Positions 24,801 through 35,666 of a DNA stretch of 64,000 nt are shown piece by piece (positions within the stretch are counted from its first letter, which is position 1; every line of letters starts with the position of its first letter). The notes under the pieces are model-generated. The model did not search any database, was not told the origin of the DNA, and worked only from the letters and a program-made list of their open reading frames with translations. The DNA is taken from assembly GCA_002221725.1 (NCBI GenBank), contig NJFT01000019.1, forward strand, positions 124,001 through 188,000, in the 5' to 3' direction. Origin of the DNA: Scedosporium boydii (Eukaryota; Ascomycota; Sordariomycetes; Microascales; Microascaceae). A program made the position numbers and the translations under genes.

Positions 24801-25841
24801 AGAAGTAAACGGTAGGTCAGAACCCCCCAAGTGAAAGGAACCTTGGGTAGGTCTGGGAAAACGCCCGCGCTATTTCATATAAGGCGACCATCTACGACAG
24901 AGTAATCATCAATATATTGATGCTTCGTAAACTAAGACGATGCGGATGACGCCTCCAACGGACCCCCGGTTCAAGTGATCGGATCAATTGACATCTCCAA
25001 CATTTTGCGCCAATACGAAAAGTTGCATTCGACAGGGCTTCCTCGATCTATAAACAGAATCATGTGCGCCAATTCATTTATTTCCTACTCACTTACTCAC
25101 TAGCATCTTATCATTCCACACCTCTCTGCATATTTTCCCCCTTCGTCTTGAGCTCTCTCCTTCCTTCTACGGGCCCTCCTTTATCCTTTCCCCGTTGCCG
25201 CTTCCGAGGCGAACCCCGAGGGTTCCTTTGTTTTCGTCTCGACCTCGTCCTCGCCTTCTCCGTTCGGACAAGGGTAACCCCAAGCGAAGTCATCTAGAAC
25301 AATTCCTCCAGGGGTACATGAGATATGGAGGCTTGGCAGACCAGGGCCAGTTAGGATGATGACGACACTGCGTCCAGAGGAGAGTCATAGCTCTGTAGAT
25401 TTGAAGACATAGGCACATCGCACATCGTCCAATATTTGTTGGGCCTGCTTCCTTCCATCTCAGGTCTGGGCGTCGAGTTTCGAGCCATTCCTAAAGTACA
25501 ATGTATGTATGAAGAAGGACCTTGCCCTAGCAACTTACAAGCAACAACTCACGATGCAACTTCAGAAAATGTTCAAAACTAGGACAATTTTTTCCCATGG
25601 CAATTTTACCTATAAAAATACGAGCCAAAACCATCTGTCGGGAGTGACAACACAGAGAAGTAACCAGAAAAATACAAAAACGATAAAAGAGAATGCCTGG
25701 AAAGAGGCGCCGCGGGACCCAGATTCGTGCCCGATCCAGCCCTCGACTCGATTATAGCCACGAATCCATCTTCCGTATCAGCAAGTTTAAAGGGATCGGA
25801 TGATGGGCAATGAGAACAACCAGTTTAGCGGTAATCAGTCC
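21880..25841. other. Gene-poor region of 4.0 kb
   Basis: No coding stretch with splice support was found. Features noted are an imperfect GGGACAGGC repeat at about 23371-23402 and a G-run near 22835. A frame of 159 codons on the minus strand (22424-22903) has the Pro/Ser/His-rich make-up of skewed non-coding DNA. Confidence 0.55.
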
Positions 25842-26620
25842 CTAGGCTTCCGGCTTTGAGCCGTGAGGCGGCCCACCAACTCTACGGGGAAAGTAATGGC
25901 CAAAGTGTAGCCCTCGCCTTGAAAGGAACGAACCTGTTAGCGCCAGGACTCCTTGCCGTTCATGAATCTCAAAGTCTTGATGAATTCGTGAACAGGGAAA
26001 CGAGACAGGGTTTCTGGGGTCAAAAATCACTTACCATCCCACCACAAGAGCTCGTAGTCGTCATCCCTAACGCTCTCAACGACCCATCTGCCTCCACCTT
26101 CCCGTGTAATCTTGGCATATCCAGCATCATCTATCTCACCGAACCTGAAGAGAGCGCCTTTGCTCGGGCTATCGGAAACCACGACGCCGCGCAGGCCGTC
26201 TTTGTCATCGCCGGCAAGACTGACATAGGACTCTGAGTCTTCCTCACCGTCGATGGTGATGCGGACGCTATTGGAAACTTGGGAGCTCTCGTCGACGTCG
26301 ACGAAGACGCCTGCTCCGTCGTCACCGAAGAAACCGAGCCTGCCGTTCTTGATACTCACGGCACCCCCGGCGAAGGGAGTATCGGCGGCTCCACTGTAAA
26401 ATGAGAGAAAAGAATTAGCCTCGTTTCTAGTTTTGCTAGGCTGTATATATTCCTTTCCTCTTTCCCCCCTCTCAAGGTGAATCGCGGATTTTGGGGGCTG
26501 CGCTTACCTCGCGATTCTAAGTTCGTAGCGGCTAAATTCACCGCGTTGGCGGGCGTTGAGCTCAACGGGGGTGGCTAGGGCCGAGGCGGCGAGGACAGAG
26601 AGTGCCAAGAGGAACTTCAT
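25842..26620 (-). CDS. Small secreted protein of unknown function
   Basis: Exon 1 (26620-26508) opens with a clear signal peptide, MKFLLALSVLAASALATPVE, followed by ELNARQR, which may be a propeptide. Exon 2 (26393-26035) carries a Gly/Asp-rich domain (GGAVSIKNGRLGFFG, GVFVDVDESS, SYVSLAGDDKDGL, GALFRFGEIDDAGYAKI, RWVVESV, YELLWWDG) that alternates hydrophobic and acidic residues like a beta-sandwich. There are no cysteines in exons 1 and 2. Two ends are possible: reading through the donor-like GGTAAGTGA gives Gly-Lys-stop at 26027 (159 residues), while splicing 26034-25934 adds exon 3 (25933-25842), giving 187 residues. The second acceptor has CTAAC only a few bases before the AG, too close to serve as lariat site, so the shorter form may be right. 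I do not recognise the family. Confidence 0.65.
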
Positions 26621-29600
26621 GGTTGGAATGTGATTGTACTCGTAGGCAAAGAAAACTGGGGGGAAATTATTGGGGGGAGTCGGGGTATTTCAAATCGCAA
26701 AATGTCTTGATCGTGATAGACTCTGTAGATGAAGGAAACTCAGAAGGAGCTGGTTATCTTGTTGTTTGCAAGGACAGAACGATGCACAGAAAAACGATTT
26801 CAATAAGATGGATGATGCCATCTTTATATATCCTTGTGTGTGTGAACAGAAAACATGAGCATAGATTGCTATATACTAGATTGATAGCAGTTTTGCTACC
26901 ATCGAATGCGTGAGTGTGCCCCTTGCAAGACGATTGAACCTGCGGCCCGCGATGGTATTGTCGCCGACGCCAATATTGCCGAGACGAAAATGATCAGTGG
27001 ATCACCAATGCTTGCTTTCATCACGAGATGTCCTTTGCCGACACCAAGCGAGGGCCAAAGGGGGATCCTTCTCCTCCAGCAACAGAGATGAGGTGAGGAT
27101 GGAAAAAATCGTATCGTTCGGCCAAAGTTCCAGACAGAAACGAGATGCAGCAGCTTGAATCGAGATTTCGCCTCCGTGCGTGCCTCGTAGCTAAATTTTC
27201 CTAGACAAGAAGCTGGTTAAGAAGAGGAAGTGTTTTGCTGCCCGAAATAGTAGCAGCACTTTCGAATCAATCAAAATCCAGGGTCATTTGTTCAATATAT
27301 CAGAGGTTATTCTATCAAGGGAGAGAATTGTCCATAGATACCGGAGCTGGCATCGACGTGTTTTCTGCCCTTACTTTTTTACCTTGTGCTTGCTCTCTCG
27401 TTTAGACGTGGGTTGGCAGGCATCGGATGCATATCAATAGAGTCAATGGATGCATCAGAAATTTAAGATTATATCACTTAGATGGAGTGAACCCTCCATC
27501 ATTGATTGGGATCAATCAGTCCTGAGAAAGACCAGTAGAGATACATTGATAGCGTTGATGCCGATGTATACGCTAGGGTAAGGTAGATGGGATATACGCA
27601 GGTAGGTGGATATCAATGTACTTGACCAGACGGAGTTAAGCGACGTGGACGTCGATGTCGACATGGGTGTGAATATGGAAGAGACGGTTTTGAGTAATCG
27701 TCGATTTTAGGGATGTGCTGCTACTGCCTTGGATGGTGATGTTGCAATGTGTGGCTGTTCCTGTTTCTGTTCTGTTGGATTCAGGAACAGGTGTTAATTC
27801 GAGATGCATTATTTTCTGGAACGAGGCAGGAACATGCGACCTCGAAAGGGTTGTCTTCTTCGTAGGAAGGAAAGGAAACCCATTGATACCCGGAACTATC
27901 AAACGTTCTGCTAGTTCTCTTCTCTTTCCATGGCAGCACTGTTCATCGTCAATGTTCCATCCGATCCCATGCTATTCCATGCAGCTTTCAGCTCTCCGGG
28001 TATGTGCTACGAGAAAGATGCCTGAAGACAATTCACTTCATCCTCGATATGAATCCTAATCACGCAGTGATCACGCCTTCCGTCGGCTCACTCGTGGCAT
28101 CGGATTTGGCGGCTCCTCGTCGCCCTCCTTAATAAATGCATATCCCGGATGAATTGCAGGGCAAAATGGCCATGGATGGGATTGATGGGATTGACGGAAC
28201 TGAAAAGCCGGAGATTTTAACCCAGTTTTGACCTGCCAAATCGGGGAAACACCGGGCAGGGGAGCGGAGGCTGGGGCGGCCACCGGTTCGGGGTTTTCGG
28301 TTTACGGCCTTGACCTGGCGACTCGGTGACGGCGACTGTGACGGAGGTGGGGCGAGGAGCGACATTGGCAGTTTTCGCTAGGAGCTTCGCGGCTTGCAAC
28401 GGACAATCGATGCTGGGTTGAGCAGTCTTGTTAGGTCCCAAAGCCCCCACGTGGTGGAATGGCCGCTCTAAACTAGGACTGGAGCACGTAATAAGTGTAC
28501 GAAATCGAATCAATTCTGATCAAGATCTGGTACGATGATACTCCACAGCCGGGGAAACCACTGGGACGAAGCCGAGCGGAAGCAACGTTCAACACCCAAT
28601 GAGACGAATGATCGGATCCTCTTCGAGTCCTGGTCCTAGTCCAGTAACTTTTTTAAACATTCCCCACAAAGAATTGAGTCAAGACTGGCGACAACGCGAG
28701 ACGACGGGACATCATCACCAGAATCCGGTTCAAACGCCACTCGCCCAGCTATCGAGCCAACGATGCGTGTGCACCAGCTGTAGAATCTTGGGTCAATGGA
28801 TTGGTGTGCTACCTTTTCGAGAGAAAATCCCACCCAACACCTTTGACCAATGTGGACGAGGTCAATCTATGTGTTGCTATTATTAGCTCCCATCTCACAC
28901 CCTTCTCTGCTCTTTGATTTTCTCTTTTCGCGCTACTGCCATGTACATGCACAGCCAGCCTATAAATACTTCCAACCACCCGCGTCCCCCTCCTACCGAT
29001 ATTAATTAATATAAAAAAGAAATTTCTAGGCTCTCCCCGACACCCTACCATCAATATTGAACCCACCCCTTTCGACGTGGTCCAGTCAAGCCTGCCCGGC
29101 TCCGCCGTCCTAGCGTGACCGCCTCGGCATCGTTTGGAACAACCGGGTGGGCTGACCTGGGCATAGAACGATTTGGAAGGCCCCCACGGACCTTTTCAAG
29201 TGGGCTTCATGTTTGTGCTCTCGTTTTCTGCTACCGCTTGGAGGTTTGGTCGTGCCATACTATCCGCCATCTAGGCTTGGCTTCCGCCTTCCTTTTGACA
29301 ACTTTCTCCCATGGCCAGGGGCAAGCTACTTCGTATGCTCGCCCGAGCAAAAGCGGTTCCGTGGATAAGCGACAATCCGGGGGATGATACTTTTTCCGGA
29401 GAACTTTTCTTGTGATCTCAGGCGATGAGGCAGTGTCTTTCTCCTTGCTCGCTTGAGCAAAAGAGAGGTAAAAAGTCATACCATATCGCCAAGGTTTTGC
29501 TTGCTTTCTTGTCCGACCTCGCGCGACGACATCGTCGCTCGTCACTACTAACTCTCCAGTTCTCTCTCCACATTCAGTCTGGTTCGAAACTAACACTGCA

Positions 29601-30887
29601 CGTCCGAATCAGACCTCTCTGTCCTACATCCTTATTTCTCGGTGTCGCCCTCCACACGCACCTTGAGTCTGGGTCCTTTTCGCACCAGGCTAGGAAAATG
29701 CGGGAAGCACGTCACTGATGTCATGTCTTGTTGATCACGGCCAAATCCGCATATAGACGGGTTGGTTATGGAGAGAATGAGATAAAAATGGTCACTTAGC
29801 AAAGGCAGCGGCGAAAGTTAGCCCATGGCCTGTTGGTAGATTCGGCAGCACCATTGACTCTCGTCTACGCCGTATTCCAACGAGGGCTAACTACTCCCGT
29901 TGTTACCTCCGGGACTTGGTGGCCACTCCATTCCAGAACTTCTTCAGTTCAATGAAGGTACACAGTTGTCGAGTCCATTATCTGTTTCCCCAGGCGACGC
30001 CACCGGGTAGGTGCATGATGCTACCGAACCGGGCTGGCATCAGCTTTCAACGGCTCACAGCCTGGTTCCCGGTCGGGTCTGATAGAATCCGCAGCGGGAG
30101 ACCGCATCATGGTGCTTTTCTGACTTGCAAGCCCGGTAAGAACTGTCTTGGATAGACGACTCGTCCGTTGACAAAAATCTCTATATTGATTGGACCCTAT
30201 TTCTTGGAATCCTCATCTGATTCCGGGCATTCACATTGCTTGCGATAATTCACCGCTTGCTATTTCCGTCTTGCGGGAGGGATTGCTTGGAATGGCTACC
30301 GCTGCCGATCCCTTTCTCTTCTCCGCTTCGCTTGCTTTAGGGCGACGGCTGAATATATACGGCCGTGTTCTTGCACCGAAGCGATGGTCACTGGTGGTTT
30401 ATCTTTACCCCGGGACGCGGGGGTTATTCTGAAAATTGGAGAGGGAATTTAACCTGCTGCCGGGTTTCTTTTCTTTTTTTTTCCTTTCGTTTCTTCCCTC
30501 TTTCTCTTTGGGCTCTCGGCTGAAAGTAAGACATTGCTAGGATACGAACGGTGCCGAGTCTGCAGAAAGTGGTGATCTGCTTTCTATTGGGAGACGGACC
30601 TGAATAGGACTGAATCGTGCTTAAATGGAGATTATTTACGAGGAGGCAAAAGTTCAAGACAGATATGACGTCCGACGCCAGGAAGGAGCATCCCACTTCG
30701 GGAAAATTCCGATCGAGTTGATTAAGATTGACACATCGTTGTAGATTATATTAATGCAAGCTGTCAGGGCCACTTGTTTTATAATCAAATTTTAGGGAAT
30801 ATCAGATCAGGAACACATTCCGACTTCTTCAATTGTTGTCTGCAGCGAGTTCTGGGTTACACATCGGTTGATCTTTCTATTGTCGTC
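26621..30887. other. Gene-poor region of 4.3 kb
   Basis: No gene was recognised on either strand. The region has mixed composition, with a CT-rich stretch near 30465-30510. The short open frames lack splice partners and family-like motifs. The last few hundred bases should hold the promoter of the modular cysteine protein. Confidence 0.55.
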
Positions 30888-32296
30888 ATGATGTTCTGTA
30901 AGGCTGCGATCGCCTTGCCGCTTGCCTTCGCCAGCATCGTCGCCGCGAAGCCTCCGAAATCTCATTGTGAGCCCGTTACGCTATGCATCGACGGGATCAA
31001 CGCGTGCGGGGTCAGGTGGGGAGGGTATCAATCCCCATTCGTGGTGAGCAACCAATCTCCTGGATGGTGGATACTAATACGATATGTTTCCTAGCTGCTA
31101 CGACACTTGTGAGCCGGAGAAGAGTCCGACTCCGCCTCCTTGTGACGTCGATACTCCTCTGCCCACATATGCTGTCATCAGGCCTCCCGATCCAACAAAG
31201 AGCCCTGAGTATCCTCCAGAACCTACAGAGGAGCTCTCGAGTGATTGCAGCTCCGTTACCGTGTGCGCCGACTATATCAATGAATGCGGTTTGATGTATG
31301 GAGGGTGAGTCTGCAATAGAATATCTTGGGCTCTAGGAATAGTGACGGCCACCACTGACATGGAACTCAGCTGCTTCCCTGATTGTACCCCTTGGCCTAC
31401 GTTTACGCCGCCGCCTTGTCCTACCACCACTTCTACTTTAAAAACTCACACGGTTAAGCCTACCAAGCGCCCTGAGTGCTCTGATGGCGGGGAGCACATA
31501 ATCTGTGTTGACAAAGTCAACGAGTGCATGATGAAGTATGGCGGGTAGGTATATGCCGCTCTCGGAACAAATTCTTTCCTCTTAAGGAAGATGTATCAAG
31601 ATCTAATCTGAACCCGTATAAGATGTTACGACTACTGTGCTACCCCCACACCTTCCTTCATCACGCCCGTCTGCCCGACCAGCACTGAGAAGACCATCGT
31701 TGTGAAGCCGACACGGACGAGGAGGACAAAAACCAAGCCAACGCCCACTTCGTCTCAATCTTATCCTCCCGGTATGGAAGAACAGTGTGAGAGGAATGGG
31801 TCCTTGATTCTTTGCGCCGATGGCATCGACGAGTGTGGTAATGGCTGGGGAACGTAAGTAACGACTTGTGTGCCCTGATTGGTGACGAGAGTGAAGCTGG
31901 GGGAACGAGTCGGAACTAACAGCACCATTGGCTAGCTGCTTCGACGTTTGTGCTACTCCGACGCTGTCCAGGCCCACCACGCCATGCTCAATCACCTCCG
32001 AGCCCACTATCGCGTATCCCGAACCGACGTCTGAGAGCTGCTCCGATATCACTCTTTGCATCGATTATGTCAACGAGTGCGGAATGTGGTATGGCGGGTA
32101 AGTTCTAACAATCCTTCCGCCCGTGGTCTGCTGGATGCCCATTCATCTCGCTAATACAGCATATAGATGTCATGATATTTGCAGCACGCCGTCGTATGCA
32201 AAGCCCCCATGCCCGAGCACTGTGAATGCGACGACAGCGGAGGCTGCGACTCCCACAGATGTTGATCCTGGTTATGAATACGGTGACGGGTACTAA
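30888..32296 (+). CDS. Secreted modular cysteine-rich protein, five six-cysteine modules, one intron per module
   Basis: Six exons (30888-31024, 31095-31304, 31371-31544, 31623-31853, 31936-32097, 32167-32296) encode 347 residues. A signal peptide (MMFCKAAIALPLAFASIVAA) precedes five modules of the form C-x(3-7)-hydrophobic-C-x-D-x-[IV]-[ND]-[EA]-C-x(4)-[YW]-G-[GT]-C-[YFH]-x-x-C, then a Pro/Thr-rich linker ending in a sixth Cys. Examples are CADYINECGLMYGG-CF and CIDYVNECGMWYGG-CH. All five introns (66-82 nt) are in phase 2 and fall at the same place, inside the last Gly or Thr codon before the fourth Cys. Exons 2-5 are multiples of three (210, 174, 231, 162 nt), so whole exons can be gained, lost or skipped in frame. 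Linkers such as KSPTPPP suggest O-glycosylation. Similar single modules occur, as I recall, in unnamed fungal secreted proteins; the function is unknown. Six cysteines per module suggest three disulfides. Confidence 0.85.
30966..32212 (+). repeat. Five tandem six-cysteine modules split by introns
   Basis: The span runs from the first Cys of module 1 to the last Cys of module 5. Module cores are CIDGINACGVRWGG, CADYINECGLMYGG, CVDKVNECMMKYGG, CADGIDECGNGWGT and CIDYVNECGMWYGG, each followed, across an intron, by C-[YFH]-x-x-C. Spacing inside the core is rigid while linkers vary in length, which points to duplication of an exon-sized unit followed by divergence. Confidence 0.85.
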
Positions 32297-32880
32297 AAGT
32301 GAGATGTTGCCGTTGATCTTTGAGAGCTGGGGACGTGCGCGTATATTGGATTCTCATTCTATTCCGTGTACATATTTCTGATAACCAAGCTGGGTTCGGG
32401 AAGAGTTGGCGAAGAGATTCAAGATCAAGAAGTTGTGTTGTTCATGATAAACTCAAACGTGGTTGCAACGGCAATGACTTGGGAGTGATAGCGCAGAATA
32501 TTGAAATTTCCAATTCTCACATGCGCTTTTTGTTATTTTATGCGGTCACCTTCAGCTCCTAACCTGCGGTTCGACAGAGGGAGTGGTGAAGACCTCGGTG
32601 AGAACGGGATGTAACGCCGGTGAGATGATGGAGGGGTGGGCCCGACTGGTTTGTGGGTGTGGATCAATTGATCAATGGCGGGGAACGCTGGAGTCGCACC
32701 GTCACCGCCTAGAATTCAACCTGCAGAAAAAAAAAAAAATTTCCCAAAAAATTTACTGGACCAACCTCCAACACCACCGATACAGCTTTTGCTGCCATAA
32801 CTTCTCTCTCCTCCCTCTTTAATCCTCTCCATCACCCCTTTCCTCTCTCCCCAATCTATAAATTCTTGTTCATTCATTCA
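32297..32880. other. Intergenic region and PUF6 promoter
   Basis: This holds the 3' side of the cysteine-rich gene and the upstream region of PUF6. An A-run sits at about 32726-32738 and the last 60 bases are pyrimidine-rich. TCAATTGA occurs at 32664-32671. No gene was recognised. Confidence 0.6.
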
Positions 32881-35063
32881 ATGGGTGTCAAAAGCACAGC
32901 TGCTGGCGCCAAGAGGAAGGCTTCTGGGGGCCGTGCTGGGCCTGCGGCTTCGCCCAAGAAGGCTCGGATCCAAGAGGATCGTATGGACCTCGACTCCAAC
33001 TCTGATTCCGATTCCGTGAGCGACAGCGATAGCGACATGGAGTCTTCTTCCGATTCCGAAGATGGCGGCGTCAAGTTGAACAGCACAGGGCCAAAGTTTG
33101 GGGGCCAGAAGGCGAATGGAAAGCCTGCGTATAAAACCCCTACTATGTTGAAGAACGCAGAGAAGAAGAGTATGTGATCTCTTTTGTTTCCTTTCCATTT
33201 TGTTTGTGCTAAAAGAACCTTGGTCTGATAACCTGAGAAGAAGATGCCAAAACCTCCCGAGAGATCCACGCCGAGCAGAGGCAGCTCATGAAAGAGCGCA
33301 AGGCCGCGAAGCCCCTCGCCGACGAGCTCCAACGAACCAAGAAAATTTGGGAGCGCCTACGACGAAAGTCCCACGTCCCCGCCGAGGAGCGCAAGAAGTT
33401 GATTGAGGAGTTATATACCATCATCACCGGTCGTATGAAGGATTTCGTCCTGAAGCACGACGCCGTGAGAGCTGTACAGACTGCGGTCAAGTACGCTACC
33501 GTGGAGCAGAAGAAGATGATTGCCAAGGAACTCCGGGGCGCCTATTCGCAGCTCGCCGAGAGCAGGTATGCGAAGTTTCTGATCGGAAAGCTGATGGTCC
33601 AGAGCGATGCCGAGGTCAAGGACATGATCATCTCGGAGTTTTATGGCAGGGTTCGCAGGCTCATCAACCACCCCGAGGCGTCGTGGATTCTCGACGACAT
33701 TTACCGCGTCGCGGCTACGAAGGACCAGAAGGCAATGCTTCTCAGGGAGTGGTACGGCCCCGAATTTGCTCTTCTGCAAACCTCCAACGCCTCTCCCACC
33801 GGCGACCTCGCCAAGATTCTCGAGGAACAGCCCGCGAAACGCGGACCAATTATGAAGTATCTCTGGGATATGATCAACTCGTTGGTGCAAAAGAAGATGA
33901 CTGGATTCACGATGCTCCACGATGCCATGTATCAATATTTCCGAAACGTCACCGTCGGTTCTGAAGAGTATAACGAGTTCTTCGAGATGGTCAAGGGAGA
34001 CGAAGAGGGAGATCTTCTGAAGAACATGGCCTTCACCCGATGCGGCGCGCATCTCGTGAGCCTCATGCTTGCCAACGGCACCGCCAAGGATAGGAAGCAG
34101 CTGCTTAAGACGTACAAGGACACCATTTCGATGATGTCGGGCGACCCGTACGCCCACATTGTCATCCTCACCGCCTACGACGTCATCGACGATACAAAGA
34201 TGACCGCCAAAGCTATCTTCCCCGAGCTCTTTGGCGAATCTGACGAACAGGTTGCCGAGAGTCTGATGGCCGCGTCAAGCAACCCCAACGCGAGGGCTAC
34301 GATTCTCTACCTACTCGAAGGAGCTTCAAAATCCGTCTTTCCCGGTACTCTCCAGGACGACCTCGAGATTCTCAACGAAGTTCACGAGATTCGCAAGACT
34401 ACGAGTAAGAAGGACGGCGATGTGCGAACAAAGGAACTTGTCGTTGCTATGTCGCCACAGCTTTTGAAGGGAGTCGCCGTGGCGGCTCCGACATTGGTGC
34501 ACGACTCTTTCGGGTGCCAGCTCATGGCGGAGATCATGTTCTCTGCCGTCGGAGACAAGACGGCGGCGTTGGAGGCTATTGCCGCGAATGCCGCTGGCAA
34601 CCCTGGTGAAGCCAACGCCAGTATCGACGATACCGCTAGCGAGCTGCAGCCGCACATTTCCCGAACACCTCATGGAGGCAGGTTACTAAAGTCGCTGATT
34701 GCGGGCGGCAAGTACGACAAGGCATCGGGTACGGTCAAGAAGGTCGACCCTCCGCTGAACTTCGCCAACGTCTTGTATCCGCTCATCAAGGATCACATCG
34801 TGAGCTGGGCTACGGGCCCCAGCTCCTTTGTCGTCGTCAACATGTTGGAGGCGGAGGACTTTGAGGAGAAGAAGGAGCTCAAAGCTACGTTGAAGAAGAA
34901 TACTTCCGCCCTCGAGAAGGCGGCAGCGGGAAGCGAGGAGCCCAAGAAGAAGAAGACGGATAAGAAGGACAAGGGCGCTGGGAACAAGAAGAAGGGGCCG
35001 GCGGCGCCACCGAAGTCGGGTGGAAACCAGGGTAGCAAGCTGCTTCTCGAAAAGTTGCGGTAG
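32881..35063 (+). CDS. PUF6: Pumilio-family rRNA-processing protein Puf6
   Basis: Exons 32881-33169 and 33244-35063 encode 702 residues. The N-terminus has basic nuclear-localisation-like runs (AKRKASGGR, SPKKARI) and an Asp/Ser tract at about 37-63 of the kind targeted by casein kinase 2. The body has Pumilio-type helical repeats (VLKHDAVRAVQTAVKYA, ESRYAKFLIGKLMV, HPEASWILDDIYRVA, TRCGAHLVSLMLANG) and the CPL-type C-terminal part, ending in a Lys-rich tail. Yeast Puf6 is a nucleolar protein of pre-60S assembly and also represses ASH1 mRNA translation; the ribosomal role is the conserved one. The 74-nt intron joins AAGAAGA to ATGCCAAAA in frame; an AG three bases upstream is an alternative acceptor. 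The start is the first ATG. Confidence 0.93.
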
Positions 35064-35585
35064 AGAAGAGGAAAGGGAAAAAAGAAAAGGGAAAATAATT
35101 TCTGGGAATCTATTATTTTGGAGGAGTTACTTGTTGACTATGTGTAAACGCATTTCATTCGATAGCATTATTAGTTGCCTTTCGGGGGAGGCCAGAGAAT
35201 AGACGGGCATTTGAGACCAAGTTGATACGTAGTAAGGAGCTACGACCGCGTCCATATTGCATGCAGACTTGGGCAGGAGTGAGAACCATCCTCTGGAGCA
35301 ATCAATACACTTGGCCCTCGAACACCTCAACCATGAGTTGACATGCATAATGGACCCCTTGTAAGGTAGGAATTCACACTGCACTTATCAGTCGTTCTAC
35401 AGGGGTTGGTGAAATGTAGACTCGAGTAAAGATATGCCGTTCTCGATAACTCAGCCTTCGATTAAACTGCCTGTCCTACTGGAGTCGAGCTCGTCAAGGA
35501 GAGTTGATCAAGATATTGCAAGAACTGAATGGCAGTGCATCTTTCTTTTTCACCTAGTCCAGGGCAACAATTTCCATCAACAAAC
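35064..35585. other. Intergenic region between PUF6 and tRNA-Gly
   Basis: This should hold the 3' untranslated region of PUF6 and 5' flank of the tRNA. No gene was recognised. Confidence 0.6.
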
Positions 35586-35666
35586 GCACTAGTGGTTTAG
35601 TGGTAAAATTGGTCGTTGCCATTTCACAGTTTCGACTAGCCCCCGGTTCGATTCCGGGCTAGTGCA
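35586..35666 (+). tRNA. tRNA-Gly(GCC) with a 10-nt intron
   Basis: The acceptor stem pairs GCACTAG (35586-35592) with CTAGTGC (35659-35665), with discriminator A at 35666. The A-box is TGGTTTAGTGG and the B-box is GGTTCGATTCC. The anticodon stem pairs GGTCG (35611-35615) with CGACT (35633-35637), allowing one G-U pair. The anticodon GCC is at 35618-35620. Ten bases (35622-35631) lie between position 37 and position 38, the canonical place of a nuclear tRNA intron; removing them leaves a 71-nt tRNA, the usual size for tRNA-Gly. A T-run (TTTTCTTTTTTT, from 35672) follows as an RNA polymerase III terminator. Confidence 0.95.

Noticed and set aside
32857..32863. TATA-like TATAAAT upstream of PUF6
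   Set aside because: It lies under 20 bases from the ATG, too close to direct transcription of an mRNA containing that start codon.
33411..34157. Minus-strand frame of 248 codons
   Set aside because: Antisense shadow of the PUF6 coding exon.
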